From the NCBI RefSeq assembly GCF_001280125.1, contig NZ_LGEG01000204.1, positions 58,843 to 122,842 of the forward strand: a DNA stretch of 64,000 nucleotides, given 5' to 3'. Below are positions 17,773-26,155 of the stretch, piece by piece. The number at the start of each line of letters is the position of its first letter. Within the stretch, counting starts at the first letter, position 1. The notes under the pieces were generated by a model, which was not told where the DNA came from, made no database searches, and was given only the letters and a program-made list of their open reading frames with translations. The stretch is from Streptomyces sp. NRRL F-6492. GTDB lineage: Bacteria; Actinomycetota; Actinomycetes; Streptomycetales; Streptomycetaceae. The translations under genes were made by a program, and so were the position numbers.

Positions 17773-18600
17773 TCAGATGCCGGTGGAGAGGGCCACGTGG
17801 CGCCACTGGTCGAGTTCGCGTCGCACCAGGTCCAGCTTCGCCTCGACGCGCTCGACCGCGTCCGCGCCCAGTTGCAGGCGCAGCGGCGGCTCGGCGGCCT
17901 CGGTGACGTCGACGACGGCCTTCGCCGCCTTCGCCGGATCGCCCGGCTGGCGGCCGTCGTTCCGGGCCAGTGCCTCGCGCACCGGCCCCGCGCCGACGGC
18001 GTAGTCGGCGATGGAGGCCGGTTCGACCCGCATGCTCGACGCGCCGAGGAAGTCGGTGCGGAACCCGCCGGGCTCCACGATCGTGACGTGGACGCCGAGC
18101 GGGGCCAGCTCTCCGTGCAGCGCCTCGGAGACGCCTTCGAGGGCGAACTTCGACGCGCCGTACAGGCCCGTCGCCGGTGCGGTGGCGAAGCCGCCCACGG
18201 ATCCGATGTTCAGGACGTGTCCCGACCGCTGGGCGCGCAACGTCGGCAGGGTCGCCCGCAACGTGTTGAGCACGCCGAAGACGTTGACGTCGAACAGGGC
18301 CCGCGCGGCCTCGTCGGAGACCTCCTCGATCGCGCCGACGAGGCCGTAACCGGCGTTGTTGACCACGACGTCGATCCGGCCGAACTTCGCCAGGCCGGCC
18401 TCCACCGCGGCCGTCAGCCGCTCCGGTTCGGTCACGTCCGCGTCCACCGCCAGCAGTCCGTCCGGCACTCGCGGATACGCGCGGAGGACCGCTGACGCGT
18501 CCCTCGCCGTGGCGATCACGCCGTGGCCCCGGTCCAGCGCCTCCCGAGTGATCTCCGCGCCGAGTCCGCGCGACGCCCCGGTGACAAACCAAACGCTCAT
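17773..18600 (-). CDS. Short-chain dehydrogenase/reductase (SDR)
   Basis: Classical SDR of 275 residues with cofactor motif TGASRGLG at residues 8-15, NNAG, and the active-site YGASK (YxxxK). Acidic residues and Arg33 (TARDAS) after beta-2 suggest NADP(H) preference. It is divergent from a MerR-family regulator; the shared 95-bp promoter contains an inverted repeat and a TTGATC -35-like element with long spacing, as in MerR-activated promoters. It is therefore probably induced by the MerR protein on sensing a small molecule or redox stress. The substrate is unknown. Confidence 0.9.
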   Translation of the reverse strand: MSVWFVTGASRGLGAEITREALDRGHGVIATARDASAVLRAYPRVPDGLLAVDADVTEPERLTAAVEAGLAKFGRIDVVVNNAGYGLVGAIEEVSDEAARALFDVNVFGVLNTLRATLPTLRAQRSGHVLNIGSVGGFATAPATGLYGASKFALEGVSEALHGELAPLGVHVTIVEPGGFRTDFLGASSMRVEPASIADYAVGAGPVREALARNDGRQPGDPAKAAKAVVDVTEAAEPPLRLQLGADAVERVEAKLDLVRRELDQWRHVALSTGI

Positions 18601-18650
18601 GTTCTCCCCTGTTCGGGCGGCCCCCTCGGCCGACGGACCGACGCTAGATC

Positions 18651-18666
18651 CTAGAGTCGGGTCTAG
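18651..18666. promoter_or_regulatory. MerR-type operator between SDR and MerR genes
   Basis: CTAGA-GTCGGG-TCTAG is an inverted repeat with perfect 5-bp arms and a 6-bp spacer. On the minus strand it lies between TTGATC (18667-18672 region) and a TCTAGC/TAGCGT -10-like segment 17-19 bp away, the overlong spacing typical of promoters that MerR proteins untwist. Confidence 0.65.
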
Positions 18667-18695
18667 ATCAACAGTTGTGCGAGGGAGGGGCGTTC

Positions 18696-19148
18696 ATGGA
18701 CCTGAGCATCGGTGAGGTGGCACGGCGCAGCGGACTGAGCGTGCACGCGCTGCGGTTCTACGAGCGGGAGGGCCTTTTCGCCAACCCGGTGCGCCGTCTG
18801 TCCAACGGCCGCCGGGTCTATCACGAGGAAGACCTGGAGTGGCTGGCCGTCTGCACGAAGCTGCGCTCCTCCGGCATGCCCCTGCCGATGATCCGGCGGT
18901 ACGTCGAGCTGGCCCGGCAGGGACCGGGCAACGAACACGAGCGCCTCGCACTGCTGCGCCGGCACGAACACCACGTGGAGGCGCAGATCCGCGAGCTGCG
19001 TGACACCCTGGACGTGATGCGGTACAAGGTGCGCGTCTACGAGGACCACGTCGCCCGCGGCGAAGCCGACCGGCTCTGGAATCCGTCCCGCCCGGATGCC
19101 GCGCGGTCCGGCACCCACCAGGAGTGCCGTCCGCCGGAGGTCACGTGA
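18696..19148 (+). CDS. MerR-family transcriptional regulator
   Basis: Regulator of 150 residues. The N-terminal winged helix is diagnostic: LSIGEVARRSGLSVHALRFY followed by EREGLFANPVRR and RVYHEEDLEWL. A helical dimerisation region follows (about 75-125). There is no cysteine cluster for metal sensing except one near the C-terminus (QECRP), so it resembles the small-molecule or aldehyde-responsive MerR group. ATG 18696 is chosen with GGGAGGGG upstream; GTG 18675 is less likely. It probably activates the divergent SDR. Confidence 0.92.
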   Translation: MDLSIGEVARRSGLSVHALRFYEREGLFANPVRRLSNGRRVYHEEDLEWLAVCTKLRSSGMPLPMIRRYVELARQGPGNEHERLALLRRHEHHVEAQIRELRDTLDVMRYKVRVYEDHVARGEADRLWNPSRPDAARSGTHQECRPPEVT

Positions 19149-19190
19149 CCGTCCGGCGACGACCCGTGCGAAGTCGGCCGCGGCATCGGA

Positions 19191-19234
19191 ACCGGGCCGG
19201 TCACCGCCTCCTGCGAGGCGGTGACCGGCCCGGT
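19191..19234. terminator. 20-bp perfect-stem terminator after merR gene
   Basis: 19191-19210 pairs perfectly with 19215-19234 around a CTGC tetraloop, 43 bp past the MerR stop. The remainder of the gap up to 19405 holds short GTGTCCGG-like direct repeats and no gene. Confidence 0.9.
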
Positions 19235-19405
19235 GTCGTTCATGCCCGGGGCGTGGTCCGTCCGGAGGCGGACCCTAGGGGTGTCCGGAAGGTCCTGTGC
19301 GGTGTCCGCGGTGTCCGGTGCGTGCTGTCGGCACGCCGGGCGGAAGCGCTCGTACGGGACGTACTCGGGCTTTCGCCCGGCCGTGCGGGACTCTCCGGAC
19401 ACCTC

Positions 19406-20167
19406 CTAGGGGGCCCACGGTCCGAGCGCGTCCTTCATGGCGTCCGTCATCGCGAACTGGAGCAGCGGGCCGTAGGTGATCCGGCCGACGCCGAGGCGGC
19501 GGAAGCGTTCGAGGTCGTGCTTGACGGGGTGGGCCGTGGAGTTCACGGGAATGCCGACGGCGCCGATCACCGCCTTGAGCAGGTCGTCGTCGTCCTGGAT
19601 CCCCACCGGGTAGACGCTGTCGGCACCGGCCCGCTCCAGGGCCCGCAGCCGCTCGATCGCCTCGTCGAGGACGCCGGAGGCGTCCTCCGCGTGCAGGAAG
19701 AGGTCGGTGCGTCCGTTGACCCAGACCGGGACCCCCGCGTCGTCGGCCGCCGCGCGCAGGCCGGCGACGTAGTTCGCGTGCTCCTGCGTGTCGCGCACGC
19801 GTCCGCCGTCCGAGTGGTCGGTGTCCTCGACGTTGAGACCGACGCCGCCGACCTCGACGAGTCCGGCGATGAGGTCCGCGGGCTTCTGGCCGTACCCGGC
19901 CTCCAGGTCCACGGACACGGGGACGTCGACCGCCGCGATGATCGGCCTGACGGCGGCGAGCACCTCCTCGAAGGTCTGTCCCTCGTGGTCGTCGGCCCCC
20001 CGGGAGTCGGCGAGCGGATGGCTGCCGACCGTCAGCGCGGGGAACCCGGCGTCGGCCGCCGTCCGCGCGGACCAGACGTCCCAGACGGTCGGCAGTACGA
20101 GCGGCTTGTACTCGGCGTGAAGCTGCTTGAGGCGCTGGGCGCGCTCAACAGTGGTACGAAAGTCCAT
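19406..20167 (-). CDS. Isocitrate lyase/phosphoenolpyruvate mutase family protein
   Basis: TIM-barrel C-C/C-P lyase superfamily member of 253 residues. The beta-3 segment VDLEAGYG, the GLNVEDTDHSDGG loop and VNGRTDLFL match the PEP mutase/methylisocitrate lyase-like subgroup. The isocitrate lyase active-site Cys motif (KKCGH) is absent, so it is not a glyoxylate-cycle enzyme. Many such genes in actinobacteria are unassigned 2,3-dimethylmalate lyase or oxaloacetase-like proteins. No phosphonate genes flank it directly. It is transcribed alone from a promoter upstream of 20167. Confidence 0.87.
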   Translation of the reverse strand: MDFRTTVERAQRLKQLHAEYKPLVLPTVWDVWSARTAADAGFPALTVGSHPLADSRGADDHEGQTFEEVLAAVRPIIAAVDVPVSVDLEAGYGQKPADLIAGLVEVGGVGLNVEDTDHSDGGRVRDTQEHANYVAGLRAAADDAGVPVWVNGRTDLFLHAEDASGVLDEAIERLRALERAGADSVYPVGIQDDDDLLKAVIGAVGIPVNSTAHPVKHDLERFRRLGVGRITYGPLLQFAMTDAMKDALGPWAP

Positions 20168-20317
20168 GTCGAGGACGCTACCCCCGGATCGCCGCGAACA
20201 ACGTGCCGACGGGCACCGATCGGTGACGGAATGGCGTGATGCGGGTCCTCGGCGCCCCGCCCGGTGACCGTCGCCGTCGCGCCGGGCCGGGCCGGGCCGC
20301 GAGGGGGCAGCCGCGGT

Positions 20318-21250
20318 TCAGCGCCTGTTGCCCCGGGCCTTCAGCGGGGTCGTCGGGAGTTCCGGGGCCGGGAGGCGGTCGCCCGGGTAGCCCTCGACCT
20401 CGCCGAAGCGGTCGGAGGCGGCCGCCCAGTCCTCGCGCGCCCGCCTGATCTCGGCGTCCGTGCGGCCGACGAAGTTCCACCACATGACGATCTCCTCCTC
20501 GAACGGCGGCCCGCCGAGCAGGACCGTGCGGGCCGGGGCGTCCGACTCGTTGGTCAGGGTGAGGGTGTCGGAGCCGGGGGCGGTGTAGCCCAGTTCGGCC
20601 GGGCGCAGGAGGGTTCCGGCCAGGCGGACCTCTCCTTCGTCGACGAGCAGGCCGTGCTCGAAGGCGGGGTCCGTGGGGAGCGTGACGGTCGCCCCCGGGT
20701 CGAGGAGGAGTTCGGCGCCGAGCAGCGGGGTGAAGGTCCGTACCGGGGAGGTCTCGCCGGCCAGGGAGCCGAGGAAGACCCTGACGTCCGCCCCGTCGAG
20801 GCGGAGGGTCCCCGGGACGTGGTGCTGGAAGTCGCGGGCGGTGTCCCGGTGCTCCGCGGGGAGGGCGACCCACAGCTGTACGCCGTGCAGGAGCGTGGTA
20901 CGGGCGGTGGAGACCTCCGAGTGGCTGATGCCGTGGCCGCCCGTCATGAGGTTGAGTTCACCGGGCCGTACGAGCGCGTGGCTGCCCAGGCTGTCGCGGT
21001 GCTCGATCTCGCCGCTGAACAGCCAGCTCACGGTCTGCAGGCCGATGTGCGGGTGCGGGGCCACGTCCATGCCGCCGGACCGCGCCACGTCGTCGGGGCC
21101 GTAGTGGTCGGCGAAGCACCAGGCGCCGATGAGGGTCCGGGTCCGCTGCGGGAGCGTGCGCCGTACGGTCATCGCCCTCGGGCCGCCCAGGGGGACGTCC
21201 CGCGCGGACAGCACCTCGACCCCGGACCCCGTCTCCGCCTTGCCGCTCAT
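20318..21250 (-). CDS. Pirin family protein
   Basis: Bicupin iron protein of 310 residues. The N-terminal pirin signature is complete: FADHYGPD, then the metal-binding APHPHIGLQTVSWLFSGEIE and GGHGISHSE. Bacterial pirins include quercetinase-active members and redox-related regulators. It is divergent from an AhpD-like peroxidase gene with an AT-rich inverted repeat between them, so the two may respond to the same oxidative or thiol-reactive signal (inference). Confidence 0.92.
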   Translation of the reverse strand: MSGKAETGSGVEVLSARDVPLGGPRAMTVRRTLPQRTRTLIGAWCFADHYGPDDVARSGGMDVAPHPHIGLQTVSWLFSGEIEHRDSLGSHALVRPGELNLMTGGHGISHSEVSTARTTLLHGVQLWVALPAEHRDTARDFQHHVPGTLRLDGADVRVFLGSLAGETSPVRTFTPLLGAELLLDPGATVTLPTDPAFEHGLLVDEGEVRLAGTLLRPAELGYTAPGSDTLTLTNESDAPARTVLLGGPPFEEEIVMWWNFVGRTDAEIRRAREDWAAASDRFGEVEGYPGDRLPAPELPTTPLKARGNRR

Positions 21251-21274
21251 CCTCGACCCCTCCGCAAGCTTATA

Positions 21275-21288
21275 GTTTCATTTTAAAC
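21275..21288. promoter_or_regulatory. Inverted repeat in pirin/AhpD divergent promoter
   Basis: GTTT-N6-AAAC, embedded in the AT-rich stretch 21270-21295, the only such stretch nearby. This is the usual kind of site for MarR/HxlR redox repressors; no such regulator is adjacent. Confidence 0.45.
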
Positions 21289-21344
21289 AATCATGGACGA
21301 TGATAGCTTCCGCAGCCGCGGGAATCCCGGAGAAGGAGTGCGCA

Positions 21345-21836
21345 GTGAGCGACACGGCAGGAGCCCCCACGGCCGGGCGGATCCACCTCGACAAGCAGAG
21401 CCCCCAGGCCTATCACGCCCTGGTCCGGACGGCCGAGGCGGTCCGGACGACGGCCGCCGACGCGGGGCTCGACCGGCTCCTGGTGGAGCTCGTCAACCTC
21501 CGGGTGTCCCAGATCAACGGCTGCGCCTCCTGCCTCGACGTGCACACCCGGGCCGCCCTGCGCGCCGGCGAGACGACCCGCCGCCTCGGCGTGCTCGCCG
21601 CCTGGCGGGACACCGGGCTCTTCACGGCGCGCGAGCGCGCGGCGCTGGCCCTGGCCGAGGCCACCACCCGCCCCGCCGACGCCCTCGCGCAGGAGAGCGC
21701 CTACGCAGACGCCCGCCGGGCCCTCGCCGACGACGAGATCTCCGCCGTCATCTGGGTGGCGATCACGATCAACGCGTTCAACCGGGTGTCGATCCTGAGC
21801 AAGCACCCCGTGCGGGACGCCTCCCCCGGGGCCTGA
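21345..21836 (+). CDS. Carboxymuconolactone decarboxylase/AhpD-like alkylhydroperoxidase
   Basis: Protein of 163 residues. The peroxidatic motif is INGCASCLDVHTR with Cys60, Cys63 and His67, the CxxCxxxH of AhpD-type disulfide peroxidases. The start is GTG 21345 after GAAGGAG; the upstream in-frame start at 21300 has no ribosome-binding site. It probably reduces organic hydroperoxides using a dithiol carrier. Divergent from the pirin gene. Confidence 0.9.
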   Translation: MSDTAGAPTAGRIHLDKQSPQAYHALVRTAEAVRTTAADAGLDRLLVELVNLRVSQINGCASCLDVHTRAALRAGETTRRLGVLAAWRDTGLFTARERAALALAEATTRPADALAQESAYADARRALADDEISAVIWVAITINAFNRVSILSKHPVRDASPGA

Positions 21837-21996
21837 GGGGTGCGGTCCGCCGGGCAGGCCTTAGGGTCGACGGTCGGCGGACGACCGCGCGGATTGGCGG
21901 TGTGACCGGGCTCACGTGCTTTCTTCGGAAGCGGTGTAGACCGTCGAGGCCGTGCCAGGCGTATGCCCGGTGAAGCGAGAGACCCGGGAGTTGCCG

Positions 21997-22491
21997 TTGA
22001 CCGTCGAAGAGTTCGAAGCGTTCTACGTCCAGTCGGTCGGGCGGCTCACCGGACAGCTCTACGTCATGCTCGGCGATCTGCAGGAGGCTGAAGACGTTGT
22101 CCAGGAGGCGTTCATCAAGGGCTGGAACCGGCGGCGTCAGCTGGACGGCGACAGCGGACCGGAGGCGTGGATCCGCACGGTCGCCTGGCGCCTCGCCGTG
22201 AGCCGCTGGCGCTTCCGGAGGCGTACGGCCGACGCCTGGAGCCGGCGGGCGGCCCCGGCCGACACGGCCGGGCCGGGGCCGGAGCACGTGGTCCTGGTCG
22301 ACGCCCTGCGCACCCTGCCGGCCCAGCAGCGGCGCACCGTCACCCTGCACTACCTGTGCGACCTCACCGTCGAGCAGATCGCGGGCGAGACCGGGCTGTC
22401 CACCAGCACCGTCAAGACCCACCTCGGCCGGGGGCGCACCGCCCTCGCCGACCGGCTCAAGGACACCGAGCAGGAGGCCGGATCCCGGTGA
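21997..22491 (+). CDS. ECF RNA polymerase sigma factor, SigE-like group of Streptomyces
   Basis: Group IV sigma factor with region 2 (EEFEAFYVQSVGRLTGQLYV, GDLQEAEDVVQEAFIKGW) and region 4 (LPAQQRRTVTLHYLCDLTVE, STSTVKTHLGRGR). TTG 21997 is favoured because CGGGAG lies six bases upstream and the family usually begins MTVEEFE; GTG 21970 or 21952 would extend the N-terminus by 9-15 residues. The length of 164 is normal. Its stop overlaps the start of the membrane protein gene (GTGA), which could be its anti-sigma partner. Confidence 0.9.
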   Translation: MTVEEFEAFYVQSVGRLTGQLYVMLGDLQEAEDVVQEAFIKGWNRRRQLDGDSGPEAWIRTVAWRLAVSRWRFRRRTADAWSRRAAPADTAGPGPEHVVLVDALRTLPAQQRRTVTLHYLCDLTVEQIAGETGLSTSTVKTHLGRGRTALADRLKDTEQEAGSR

Positions 22492-22955
22492 ACGACCCCA
22501 CCGATCCCTCCCTGAGGGCCCTCTTCCGGGCCGCCGCCGACCACGGCAGCCGGGAGGCCACGACGCTCCCGGTCCGCCAGGTCGTCGAGCGGGGCAGGCG
22601 GGCCCACCGGCGCCGACTGGCCCTCGCCACGGCCACGGCGGGCATCGTGGCCGTCCTCGGCACGGCGACGGCCGTCTCGCTCGCCCCCGGACCCGCCGGG
22701 CCCGCCCTGCCCGCGACGAGCCCCTCCGCGCCCCTGCCCGGCCCCAGCTCCTCCGACCTCCCGGGCCCTTCGCCCCGGGAGACGGAGAACCCCACTCCGC
22801 CGCACCCCGGCGGCACGACGACGGAGGGCCTGCGGACCTACCCGCCGACGAGCCCCGACGGATCGGCCTCCACGACGCCCGGCGCCCCGGGGACGACGAC
22901 GGAGCAGGGCACGACGACGGAGCCGGCGACGGCGACGACCACGACGCAGGGCTGA
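22488..22955 (+). CDS. Single-pass membrane protein coupled to ECF sigma factor (possible anti-sigma)
   Basis: Unrecognised 155-residue protein from GTG 22488. A short cytoplasmic N-terminal segment (about 1-36, RALFRAAADHGSREATTLPV) is followed by one transmembrane helix (about 40-62, LALATATAGIVAVLG region). The roughly 90-residue external tail is rich in Pro, Ser and Thr, ending in TTEPATATTTTQG. No zinc anti-sigma HxxxCxxC motif is present. The GTGA overlap with the sigma gene and the topology suggest a membrane-tethered regulator of that sigma factor; the tail could reach into the wall and be glycosylated. The mannosyltransferase follows 197 bp downstream. Confidence 0.7.
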   Translation: MNDPTDPSLRALFRAAADHGSREATTLPVRQVVERGRRAHRRRLALATATAGIVAVLGTATAVSLAPGPAGPALPATSPSAPLPGPSSSDLPGPSPRETENPTPPHPGGTTTEGLRTYPPTSPDGSASTTPGAPGTTTEQGTTTEPATATTTTQG

Positions 22956-23152
22956 CCCGCCCGCCTCCCCCTTCCCCCTTCTTTGCTCTTTTCCGGACGA
23001 GCCCGGTCCACCGACCGGCCGCGTCCGTGCCACCGGGACGGCCCCGCACCCACCCACCGGGCCGTCCCGCCCTTCCCCGCGCCCCCGCGGCGCCCGTACC
23101 TCCCCACGGGCGTGCCCGCGCGTACCCGCGTCCTCACGGAGAGACCTCACCC

Positions 23153-24400
23153 ATGGCGATTTCGGCACCGCCCTCCCCCGGGCACACCCCCGTACGGGCG
23201 CGCTCCGCCGCGCCCCCGGCGCCCGGGGAAGTCCCGTCCGGGGTCGCGCCGACCCGTCTCCGCCCCCGTCTCCTCCCCCGTCTCCGTCCCGCCGACCGCG
23301 AGGTCCTCTGGCTGTACCTGCTGACGCGGGCGGCCGTGTGGACGACCGCGTACTGCACCCGCTGGCTGTTCCCGGCGTCCGGTGACGCCCGGGTGCCCGA
23401 GCCGGTCCTCGCGCCCTTCGAGCGCTGGGACTGGGGGCACTTCCTGAACATAGCCAGGGACGGCTACTTCCCCGGCGGGCCGGGCGAGGGGGACAACCGG
23501 GAGGCGTTCTTCCCCGGCCTCCCCCTGGTCCTGCGCGCCGTGCACGTCCTCGTGCCCCACTGGACCGCCGCCGGGCTCCTCGTCTCCCTCGCCGCCGGGG
23601 CCGTCGCCGCCGTGGCCCTCGCCCGCGTCGCCGAGCTGCACCTGCCCGGTTCCGGCGCGGGCCGCCGCGCCGCCCTGTTCCTGCTGGTGTCGCCCTGCGC
23701 GGTCTTCCTGGCCGCCGGATACAGCGAGGCCCTCTTCCTCGCCCTCGCCCTGCCGGCCTGGCTCGCGGCCCGGCGGCAGCGGTGGCTCCTCGCCTCGGTG
23801 CTCGCCGCCGGCGCCACCACCGTCCGCATCAGCGGCCTCTTCCTCGCCGCCGCGCTCGCCGTCCTCCTCCTGACGACGCGGCGGGACGAACGGACCGGCC
23901 GGAAGCGCGCCGCCGCCTGGCTCGTCCTCCCCGGGCTGCCCGCGCTCCTCTACTTCTGGTACCTGTACGGGCGGACCGGCGACCCCATGGCGTGGAAGCA
24001 CGCGCAGGAACGCGGCTGGTACCGCCACTTCCGCGCCCCCTGGGAGGCCTGGTCGCAGACCTGGCACGAGGCCTTCGACCACACCCAGGCCACCGGCTAC
24101 GCGGCCCAGTTCCAGGCGGACCTGCTCGCCATGGTCCTCGGCCTGCTGCTGCTCGGCGTCCTCGTCGTGCGGCGCCGCTGGCCGGAGGCCGTGTACATCG
24201 CGCTGACGCTGTGGGCGCTCGGCACGTCGTACTGGTACATGTCCGTCGCCCGCAGCACCCTGCTGTGGTGGCCGCTGTGGGTCGGCCTCGCCGTCTGGAG
24301 CGTGCGCCGGCGGTGGGTGACGATCGCCTACCTGTGTCTGGTCGCGCCGCTGAGCACCGTCCTGGCGATCACGTTCATGTCGGGACGCTGGGCGGGCTGA
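23153..24400 (+). CDS. Polytopic mannosyltransferase, PIG-V-like
   Basis: Integral membrane GT-C glycosyltransferase of 415 residues, presumed to transfer mannose from polyprenyl-phosphate mannose on the outer face. The luminal-loop motif FERWDWGHFLNIARDGY is followed by REAFFPGLPLV, both typical of the GPI mannosyltransferase 2-like family. About ten hydrophobic helices follow. ATG 23153 is preceded by GGAGAG. Its 3' end overlaps the convergent HAD gene by 26 bp. The upstream Thr/Pro-rich membrane protein might be a substrate of such a pathway (speculative). Confidence 0.87.
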   Translation: MAISAPPSPGHTPVRARSAAPPAPGEVPSGVAPTRLRPRLLPRLRPADREVLWLYLLTRAAVWTTAYCTRWLFPASGDARVPEPVLAPFERWDWGHFLNIARDGYFPGGPGEGDNREAFFPGLPLVLRAVHVLVPHWTAAGLLVSLAAGAVAAVALARVAELHLPGSGAGRRAALFLLVSPCAVFLAAGYSEALFLALALPAWLAARRQRWLLASVLAAGATTVRISGLFLAAALAVLLLTTRRDERTGRKRAAAWLVLPGLPALLYFWYLYGRTGDPMAWKHAQERGWYRHFRAPWEAWSQTWHEAFDHTQATGYAAQFQADLLAMVLGLLLLGVLVVRRRWPEAVYIALTLWALGTSYWYMSVARSTLLWWPLWVGLAVWSVRRRWVTIAYLCLVAPLSTVLAITFMSGRWAG

Positions 24401-25067
24401 CGGCCGGGGAGGGGCCGCCGCGCACGTGGTCGCGCAGGGCGGCGAGGGAGACCTCCTCCAGGCTCTCCGCGAAGACCCGCCCCGGCCCCGGCTCCACCGG
24501 GAGCAGGGAGGGGACGACCAGGACGACGCAGCCCGCCGCGTCGGCCGAGGCGGTCCCGTCCGGCGAGTCCTCGACGGCCACGCAGGCCGTTACCGGAACT
24601 CCCAAGCGGTGGGCGGCCGTTCGGTACGGGTCGGGGTGCGGCTTCGTACGGGCGGTGTCGTCGGCCGAGAGGGTGAAGACGAACGGGACGTGGGCGAGCG
24701 CGCCGCCGGTCACCGAGTCGACCACCGACCGGGGGGAGGCGCTGACCAGGGCGAACGGCACGCCCGCGGCCTCCAGTTCGGCAAGGAGCCGTCCCGCGCC
24801 CGGGCGCAGCGGGGCGCCCGCGTCGACGCGCCGCCGGAACGCGGTGGTGAGCGCGGAGGCGACGCCCGCCGCCTCCGGCGTGCCCGTGGTCCGTACGAGG
24901 TGGGCGGCGGTGTCCTCGACGGCGCGGCCGACGACCTCGGGGGCGTCGGCGGCCGTCAGGTGGTGGCCGAGCCGGGCGGCGACCTCCTCGGCGGCGTCCC
25001 ACCAGAGGGTCTCGGTGTCGACGAGGGTGCCGTCCATGTCGAAGAGGACGGCGGCGAGTTCGGTCAC
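24375..25067 (-). CDS. HAD-superfamily phosphatase (beta-phosphoglucomutase-like)
   Basis: Soluble hydrolase of 230 residues from GTG 25067. Motif I is VLFDMDGTLVDTETLW (nucleophile and acid Asp), motif II is ALVSASPR, the conserved Lys is RTKPHPDPY, and motif IV is AVEDSPDGTASADAAG. The cap type is that of beta-PGM/GS1-like phosphatases rather than PhnX. The GTGA overlap with the ABC ATPase gene makes it the last gene of the importer operon, so it probably dephosphorylates an imported phosphorylated solute or its product. Confidence 0.9.
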   Translation of the reverse strand: MTELAAVLFDMDGTLVDTETLWWDAAEEVAARLGHHLTAADAPEVVGRAVEDTAAHLVRTTGTPEAAGVASALTTAFRRRVDAGAPLRPGAGRLLAELEAAGVPFALVSASPRSVVDSVTGGALAHVPFVFTLSADDTARTKPHPDPYRTAAHRLGVPVTACVAVEDSPDGTASADAAGCVVLVVPSLLPVEPGPGRVFAESLEEVSLAALRDHVRGGPSPAVSPPSVPT

Positions 25068-26149
25068 TCCGCCGCCCTCGCCACGACCAGGGCCGGGTGG
25101 CGGACGACGCCGAGGGCGACGCGTGCGCCCGGGGCGAGGGCGCCGGCGTCCCGCGACGGCAGGTCGGCCTTGACCGGCGTGCCGGCGTGGTCGAGGTGGA
25201 CGCGGGTGACCGGGCCGAGGAAGGAGGTGGAGACCACCGTCGCGTCGCCGTCGGGGTCCTCGGTCACGGTGAGGTTCTCGGGGCGGACGAGGACGTCGAC
25301 CCCGGGGCCCTTCGGGGCCTCGCCGTCGACGGGCAGCCGGGCGCCCGCGACCTCGACGAGCCCGGCGCCCGCGAGGCGGCCCGGCAGCCGGTTCATGGTG
25401 CCGACGAACGAGGCGACGAACGCGGTCGCGGGGCGCCGGTACAACTCGGCCGGGGTCGCGCACTGTTCGAGGCGTCCGGCGTTGAGGACGGCGACGCGGT
25501 CCGCCATGGACAGCGCCTCCTCCTGGTCGTGGGTGACGAAGACCGTGGTGATGCCGAGGTCGAGCTGGAGCCGCCGGATCTCCTCCCGCAGGCTGAGCCG
25601 GACCTTGGCGTCGAGCGCGGAGAGCGGTTCGTCGAGGAGCAGGACGCGGGGGCGCAGGGCGAGGGCGCGGGCCAGGGCCACGCGCTGCTGCTGGCCGCCC
25701 GACATCTGGTGCGGGTAGCGGTCGCCGTGCTGCGGCAGGCCCACCAGGTCGAGGAGTTCGGCGGCGCGGGCGTGCCGCTCGGCCGCCCGGGCCTTCCGCA
25801 CGCGCAGGCCGAAGGCGACGTTGTCGCGGGCGGTGAGGTGGGGGAAGAGGCTGTACGACTGGAAGACCATCCCCGCGTCGCGGCGGTTGGCCGGTACGTG
25901 GGTGATGTCGGTGCCGTCGACGAGGACTTCGCCCGCGTCGGGCCGTTCGAAGCCGGCGAGGACGCGCAGGGCGGTGGTCTTGCCGCAGCCCGACGGGCCG
26001 AGCAGGGCGAGGAGTTCGCCCGGTTCCACCGTCAGGTCGAGTCCGTCGAGGGCGGTGGTGGGGCCGAACGAGCGGCGCAGGCCGCGGAATTCGACGCGGG
26101 CGCCGGTGACGGGGGCGGTCCCCGTCCGTTCCGCTGTTGCTGAGGTCAT
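25064..26149 (-). CDS. ABC importer ATP-binding subunit with TOBE domain
   Basis: ATPase of 361 residues in the PotA/FbpC/PhnT class. Walker A is GPSGCGKTT, the signature is MSGGQQQRVALARAL, Walker B is VLLLDEP, and FVTHDQEEALSMADRV carries the switch His. A C-terminal TOBE region (about 280-355) is present. It energises the two permeases encoded upstream. The set of lipoprotein, two permeases and ATPase, plus GntR/UTRA control and a HAD enzyme, resembles 2-aminoethylphosphonate or iron/thiamine-type importers, but the solute is not determined. Confidence 0.93.
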   Translation of the reverse strand: MTSATAERTGTAPVTGARVEFRGLRRSFGPTTALDGLDLTVEPGELLALLGPSGCGKTTALRVLAGFERPDAGEVLVDGTDITHVPANRRDAGMVFQSYSLFPHLTARDNVAFGLRVRKARAAERHARAAELLDLVGLPQHGDRYPHQMSGGQQQRVALARALALRPRVLLLDEPLSALDAKVRLSLREEIRRLQLDLGITTVFVTHDQEEALSMADRVAVLNAGRLEQCATPAELYRRPATAFVASFVGTMNRLPGRLAGAGLVEVAGARLPVDGEAPKGPGVDVLVRPENLTVTEDPDGDATVVSTSFLGPVTRVHLDHAGTPVKADLPSRDAGALAPGARVALGVVRHPALVVARAAE

Positions 26150-26155
26150 GGCGGG

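Noticed and set aside
19221..19409. 62-codon ORF between the MerR gene and the PEP-mutase-like gene
   Set aside because: It begins inside the terminator stem, has no ribosome-binding site and consists of GTGTCCGG-like microrepeats.
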